Of a stretch of 64,000 nt of DNA, positions 60,814 to 64,000 are shown piece after piece. Position 1 is the first letter of the stretch. Every line of letters starts with the position of its first letter. Both the position numbers and the translations under genes were made by a program. The DNA is from Flabesymbios commensalis (taxonomy: Eukaryota; Annelida; Polychaeta; Terebellida; Flabelligeridae). Under the pieces are notes generated by a model that saw nothing but the letters and a program-made list of their open reading frames with translations, ran no database searches and was not told the origin of the DNA. Location of the stretch: positions 67,564,923 to 67,628,922 of the forward strand of contig OZ024903.1 of the NCBI GenBank assembly GCA_964017125.1. Reading direction: 5' to 3'.

Positions 60814-61275
60814 CGATGGTCAATGCCACAATGGTCAATCAGTCCAATTTAGACAATAATAAGAATTCCCTCTCCCTTTCCAAAACTTAATATATTTTTT
60901 CTCAAGTGGTTTAATAAAGTACATAGCCTAACCTACGCCACAAATTGTGTATTAAATTATCACAATGTGATAAAAAAACTAATGACTGGTGGCTAGACCA
61001 TCTATGTTATAAAGTTTTGTAGGCGATAGTATAAGTAAATGGGGAGCGGTAGGCCCTATTCATTTCTCAATTAATGCGAGTTTTGCTGTGAAAACGCTGC
61101 AAAAAAAGTATTTTATTCAGAATCTACGTATACTTATATGATGCTTAGAATATTAAGAGACTTATTTAACTTCAAAATCTATATTTAAATGATGAAAATT
61201 AGGAGCTCGAACTCACCCTTGACTTCAGGATCTTACTCAGGATATTAAGCAAATGGGGTTAAAAGTTCCTAACTG
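60814..61275 (-). repeat. Right outer TIR (unique part)
   Basis: Inverted copy of 22,609-23,062, ending CCTAACTG. It contains a 7-bp 'taggccc' insertion near 61,050 relative to the left copy and a very few other differences. Confidence 0.85.
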
Positions 61276-61912
61276 GAAACCAGTGATCACTAATTAAGGG
61301 AGCATGCATTAAATTAACGCTACATATTTGCCCATGATTCGGACGTGACGACTCGGACAGAAATAGTGTTAGGCATTTTAAATGTGGATAAATGCCTCAG
61401 ATTCCAGCGGACAATGGATTTTATGGGATCATAAGATGCCAGGACGCTATTACTACAAGTTAATGCGGCATCACCTTAAACATTTGCCTTCGTAAAAAAA
61501 TAAAATGGTTTGTTTCAAGACCATGTATGTGGGACAGACATAGCAACGTCCGACAGGTGGTTTTTTAATGCACTTTCCAGTATGAAAGAATGAAAGGATT
61601 ATGGATAATGTAACGTGGTATATTACTTCTGCTCTCCCTTATTAATCCTGGGACAGGTATTTCGTCATTTGCATATCATAATATGTGTTTTTACAAGTCA
61701 CACCAATAGCTGCTAAAAATGTCCAAAAACGTCCGACAGATTCAGGGAATATTATTTGGAAATACTGTTCAAATTACTACTAAAATCCTACAGAACTGCT
61801 CGATCTTATCTTTTCTGTCTATTTATCATTTTGGCAACTTATATTTAGGTTTGTGCCATTTCTCAGACTGTAATTTCGTATCAAAAATCAAACTTGTTTC
61901 CAGGTAGTGTCA
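61276..61912. other. Right flank of the outer transposon
   Basis: Begins with the right GAAACCA duplication (61,276-61,282). Carries subterminal words 'tcggacgtgacgactcggacag', 'gggacagacatagcaacgtccgacagg' and 'aaaacgtccgacagattc'. No gene is seen; a 62-codon frame at 61,719-61,907 is not supported. Confidence 0.6.
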
Positions 61913-61940
61913 TTGGTATACCATAACCGTATTAATGCCC
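61913..61940 (-). repeat. Right TIR of outer transposon
   Basis: TTGGTATACCATAACCGTAT followed by TAATGCCC, the complement of 18,581-18,608 with one mismatch, then TAAT. Confidence 0.8.
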
Positions 61941-61944
61941 TAAT

Positions 61945-63445
61945 AGGTTCATTCAGACAAGAATTATACTCGCTGTCCCCCAAACGAGGACTGTAGGCAA
62001 GCAGTGACATATCACCTACATGCAATCACATGTCACTTACATCAGAAATGCATAGCATTGTTATGCATTTCTGCTTACATGCAATATATCTTCAAATGAT
62101 CTTTTCAACCTTCCCTAAGCCAGCAATGTGATCAGGATGTGATAAACAGAGTAAGGTTTTGGTTAGCATAGGCCTATGTCATACACACTCTCAATAGTCC
62201 TCAACACATTGTTGACTATATGACCAAAAGATCTTCAATATTAACTAGTCATTATTCATTACAGAGATAACGTAACCGCCAAGGATAATGTGACATGTAA
62301 AAAAACATCAATCAGTTTCACACCCAAAAAAACAGCTGGAAAGGTTTATGGGCTAAGTGGTTCACCAACTACATTTTGGATGTTTTATGTCGTCAATTTA
62401 AAACCCTCATGTTAAGGTGCTAAATATTGCTTAACGTTGTCTGTGAGTAGTTTATATGGACTCACAGGCCATGAACTAGTTGAAATGATGTATTACAACG
62501 AAAAATGAGCAAAAATTGAAGAATTTTGCTATACACTGACAGCCATCTTGGACACCATCTTGAATAACTAAAAATACTAATTAATTGACCAATAAGCGTT
62601 CTTTTAATATAGCTATGTTACTGAGACCAATATACATTACGATTTATACTTTACTAATTGATTATAAATAATAATGTTTTCCCAATAAAGATCGCAGGGG
62701 CGTTTGCTAAAAAGCCTCTTGGGTTAAAAGGGTTAAATATGTTTTTAAAATTGCTGGGGATAGTCTATATAGCTTTACTGACCGCGAAACTATTTGAAAT
62801 GGTGTATTACAAAAAAAAATCGAGCTAACATCGATCATTTTATGCTATTTATCAAATATGACTATACGCTGGCGGCCATCTTGGACGCCATCTTGAATAT
62901 TTCAGAGTGCTTAAGGAGGATTTTCCAGAACGTTTACTATGTTAATCTAGATACCTCTAGGGTTCTTTCATAAAAAATCAGCTTGTTATGAGCTCTCTAA
63001 TTGTTTTCCTTTACGAAAAATTGCTAAATATAGGTCCCGAGTGGCGGCCATTTTAAAAACCAAGATGGCGGCCAAAATGTGGACGCACCAACTTGTTTCC
63101 ATCAAAATTCCTGTAAAGTTATATCTTAACTATTTGTGTGCCAAAATTCAAAATTTTATCCAGAAGTGCACACCCAATTACCTAAGAGCTCCCACTACAA
63201 GTTGATTGTGTACCGTCGCCCAGACGGGGATGAAATGAGATATTGAATCGGCGGCAGGGTGGAGAAATTAGCTAACCGGGCCAACCCCTCCAACCCCACA
63301 CCCGATATATTCGCTCTCCCGTTCGCGTGTTTTGTGCTTAATAATCTTAAACCGTCACAAAAAACGGAGTGTTAATGACACAGAAGCTCATTCCTAATTA
63401 GGGAAAGTTGATTACGAATTAAAATTTCTAAAATCTGTGATCCAG
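61945..63445. other. Intergenic, no gene seen; diverged ~310-bp duplication
   Basis: Blocks at about 62,430-62,590 and 62,745-62,905 share 'actagttgaaatgatgtattacaa' / 'actatttgaaatggtgtattacaa' and end in 'gccatcttggac(a/g)ccatcttgaata'. A hairpin AGAAATGCATA/TATGCATTTCT lies at about 62,045-62,073. A GGCGGCCATTTT / AAGATGGCGGCC pair lies at 63,043-63,076. Confidence 0.5.
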
Positions 63446-63459
63446 TTCTATGCACAGGC

Positions 63460-63773
63460 GGGCGGGGGCCCTAGGGTAGTGGTTAGCACCGCTGCCTTTC
63501 ACGCCAGAGTCCGGGGTTCGGTTCCCGGTCTCGGCGGTTTGAAAGAAACAAAATTGTTTCTTCCCCATCCACGTGTGAAAGTTAGTATTGTGGGGGAGCC
63601 TCCGTGACCGAGAGGTAGCGTGCTCGGCCTCAGACCGCCAGGGCTCGAATTTCGAATCCTGTGTCTGGAGGACAGTGTCATCTCAATCATCTCACCATCC
63701 TCAGGAGGTTCTCCTGGCCCAGTTTAGCCTATATGTGCACAAAGGTGGCCTAAAGCCCGATTCATTTTTCATT
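63460..63773 (+). mobile_element. Composite SINE with two tRNA-like heads and 14-bp target duplication
   Basis: TTCTATGCACAGGC flanks it perfectly (63,446-63,459 and 63,774-63,787). Head 1 (about 63,468-63,538) resembles tRNA-Glu, with 'gtagtggttagcacc' as box A region, a 'ctgcctttcacgccag' anticodon arm (TTC) and 'gggttcggttccc' as box B, but its 5' acceptor side no longer pairs. After a linker 'aaagaaacaaaattgtttc' comes head 2 (about 63,598-63,672) with 'gtgaccgagaggtagcg' and 'ggctcgaatttcgaatcc'. The tail is 'tctcaccatcctcaggagg...cccagtttagcctat' and 'ttcatttttcatttt'. Confidence 0.8.
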
Positions 63774-63779
63774 TTCTAT

Positions 63780-64000
63780 GCACAGGCACAAGCTCTTTCA
63801 AACAATCCAAACAGAATTTAAATAAGAATTGAGGGAGGAGAAGCATTTCTTGTGAATTGTGGACAGAGTGCCCTAATTAGATCTTAATTAGGTCATAAAT
63901 TTAAAAATTAAAATTTCTGAAATCCGTGAGGTATATGTTTATTGCACAGGCACAAGCTTTTTCAAAAAAACAGAATTGAAATCGGATAAGAATTGAGGGA
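63780..64000. repeat. Tandem ~164-bp repeat at window end
   Basis: 'gcacaggcacaagct.tttcaaa...cagaatt' and 'aagaattgaggga' occur at 63,780 and again from 63,944 to the end. The 'taattagg...aaaatttctaaaatctgtga' segment at 63,395-63,440 is a third, partial unit. The composite SINE therefore inserted inside this repeat. Confidence 0.7.

Larger units (their letters stand above)
22609..61275 (+). mobile_element. Giant KDZ-like DNA transposon with satellite-bearing termini, apparently complete
   Basis: Termini read CAGTTAGGAACTTTTAACCC at the left, with the exact complement at the right. Unique outer repeats (22,609-23,062 and 60,814-61,275) are near-identical inverted copies, differing visibly by a 7-bp indel. 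Each is followed inward, at the same junction, by a 411-bp-unit satellite array in inverted orientation (23,063-42,545 and 56,838-60,813). The unique core holds one 12-exon transposase gene on the plus strand. A 7-bp flanking duplication supports transposition as a unit. Assignment to the Kyakuja-Dileera-Zisupton group comes from the protein. The size, 38.7 kb with over 60% satellite, is far beyond what I know for the group. Similarity of the two outer repeats implies recent insertion or recent conversion between arms. Confidence 0.8.

Noticed and set aside
63468-63538. Functional tRNA-Glu gene
   Set aside because: The B box and anticodon arm look good, but the 5' acceptor strand does not pair with TCTCGGC and the segment lies inside a SINE with target duplications.

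Overview
This window is non-coding-rich, A+T-rich animal DNA, probably from a marine invertebrate. The evidence is GT-AG introns, tRNA-derived SINEs, many palindromic MITEs, 'AAATGGCCGCC' repeats and scattered TAGGCCTA-type words; the species cannot be fixed from sequence alone. I find no convincing host gene. Nearly all the recognisable structure is mobile or repetitive DNA. I recognised no retroviral, LTR or other virus-like element.

The main object is a nested transposon. An apparently complete KDZ-like (Kyakuja-Dileera-Zisupton group) DNA transposon spans 22,609-61,275 (38.7 kb). It has near-identical unique outer terminal inverted repeats of about 455 bp and a 7-bp flanking duplication (GAAACCA). 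Immediately inside each terminus lies a satellite array, in inverted orientation at the two ends, built from a 411-bp dimeric unit (189 + 222 bp). The left array is 19.5 kb (about 47 units) and the right one 4.0 kb (about 10 units). The left array shows higher-order duplications whose offsets are exact multiples of 411 bp. The unique core (42.55-56.84 kb) holds one gene. I reconstruct it as 12 exons with GT-AG introns, all 11 junctions in phase, giving an uninterrupted 809-residue protein. It carries a SWIM-type CxC...CxH cluster, further Cys/His clusters and a plausible D-D-E triad (D413, D688, E744).

This transposon sits inside a second, older element (18,581-61,940) recognisable by 28-bp terminal inverted repeats starting GGGCA, a TAAT flanking duplication, and subterminal GTCGGAC / GGACAGA motifs on both sides. 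Without the nested insert it would be about 4.7 kb.

Layout: 1-2.27 kb, a 144-bp repeat interrupted by a Helentron-like element with a 161-bp tandem array; 5.64-6.89 kb, a long-TIR element; 7.1-8.5 kb, MITEs and a 'GTAACCTCGCCACA' minisatellite; 10.9-13.3 kb, two families of tandem repeats (390 bp and 256 bp); 14.2-15 kb, a 39-bp repeat and a palindromic MITE; 16.5 kb, a SINE; 18.58-61.94 kb, the nested transposons with further small elements in the introns; 62.4-64 kb, duplicated non-coding segments and a composite two-tRNA-head SINE with a perfect 14-bp target duplication.

All boundaries were found by eye. Family assignments rest on motif recall, not on searches.
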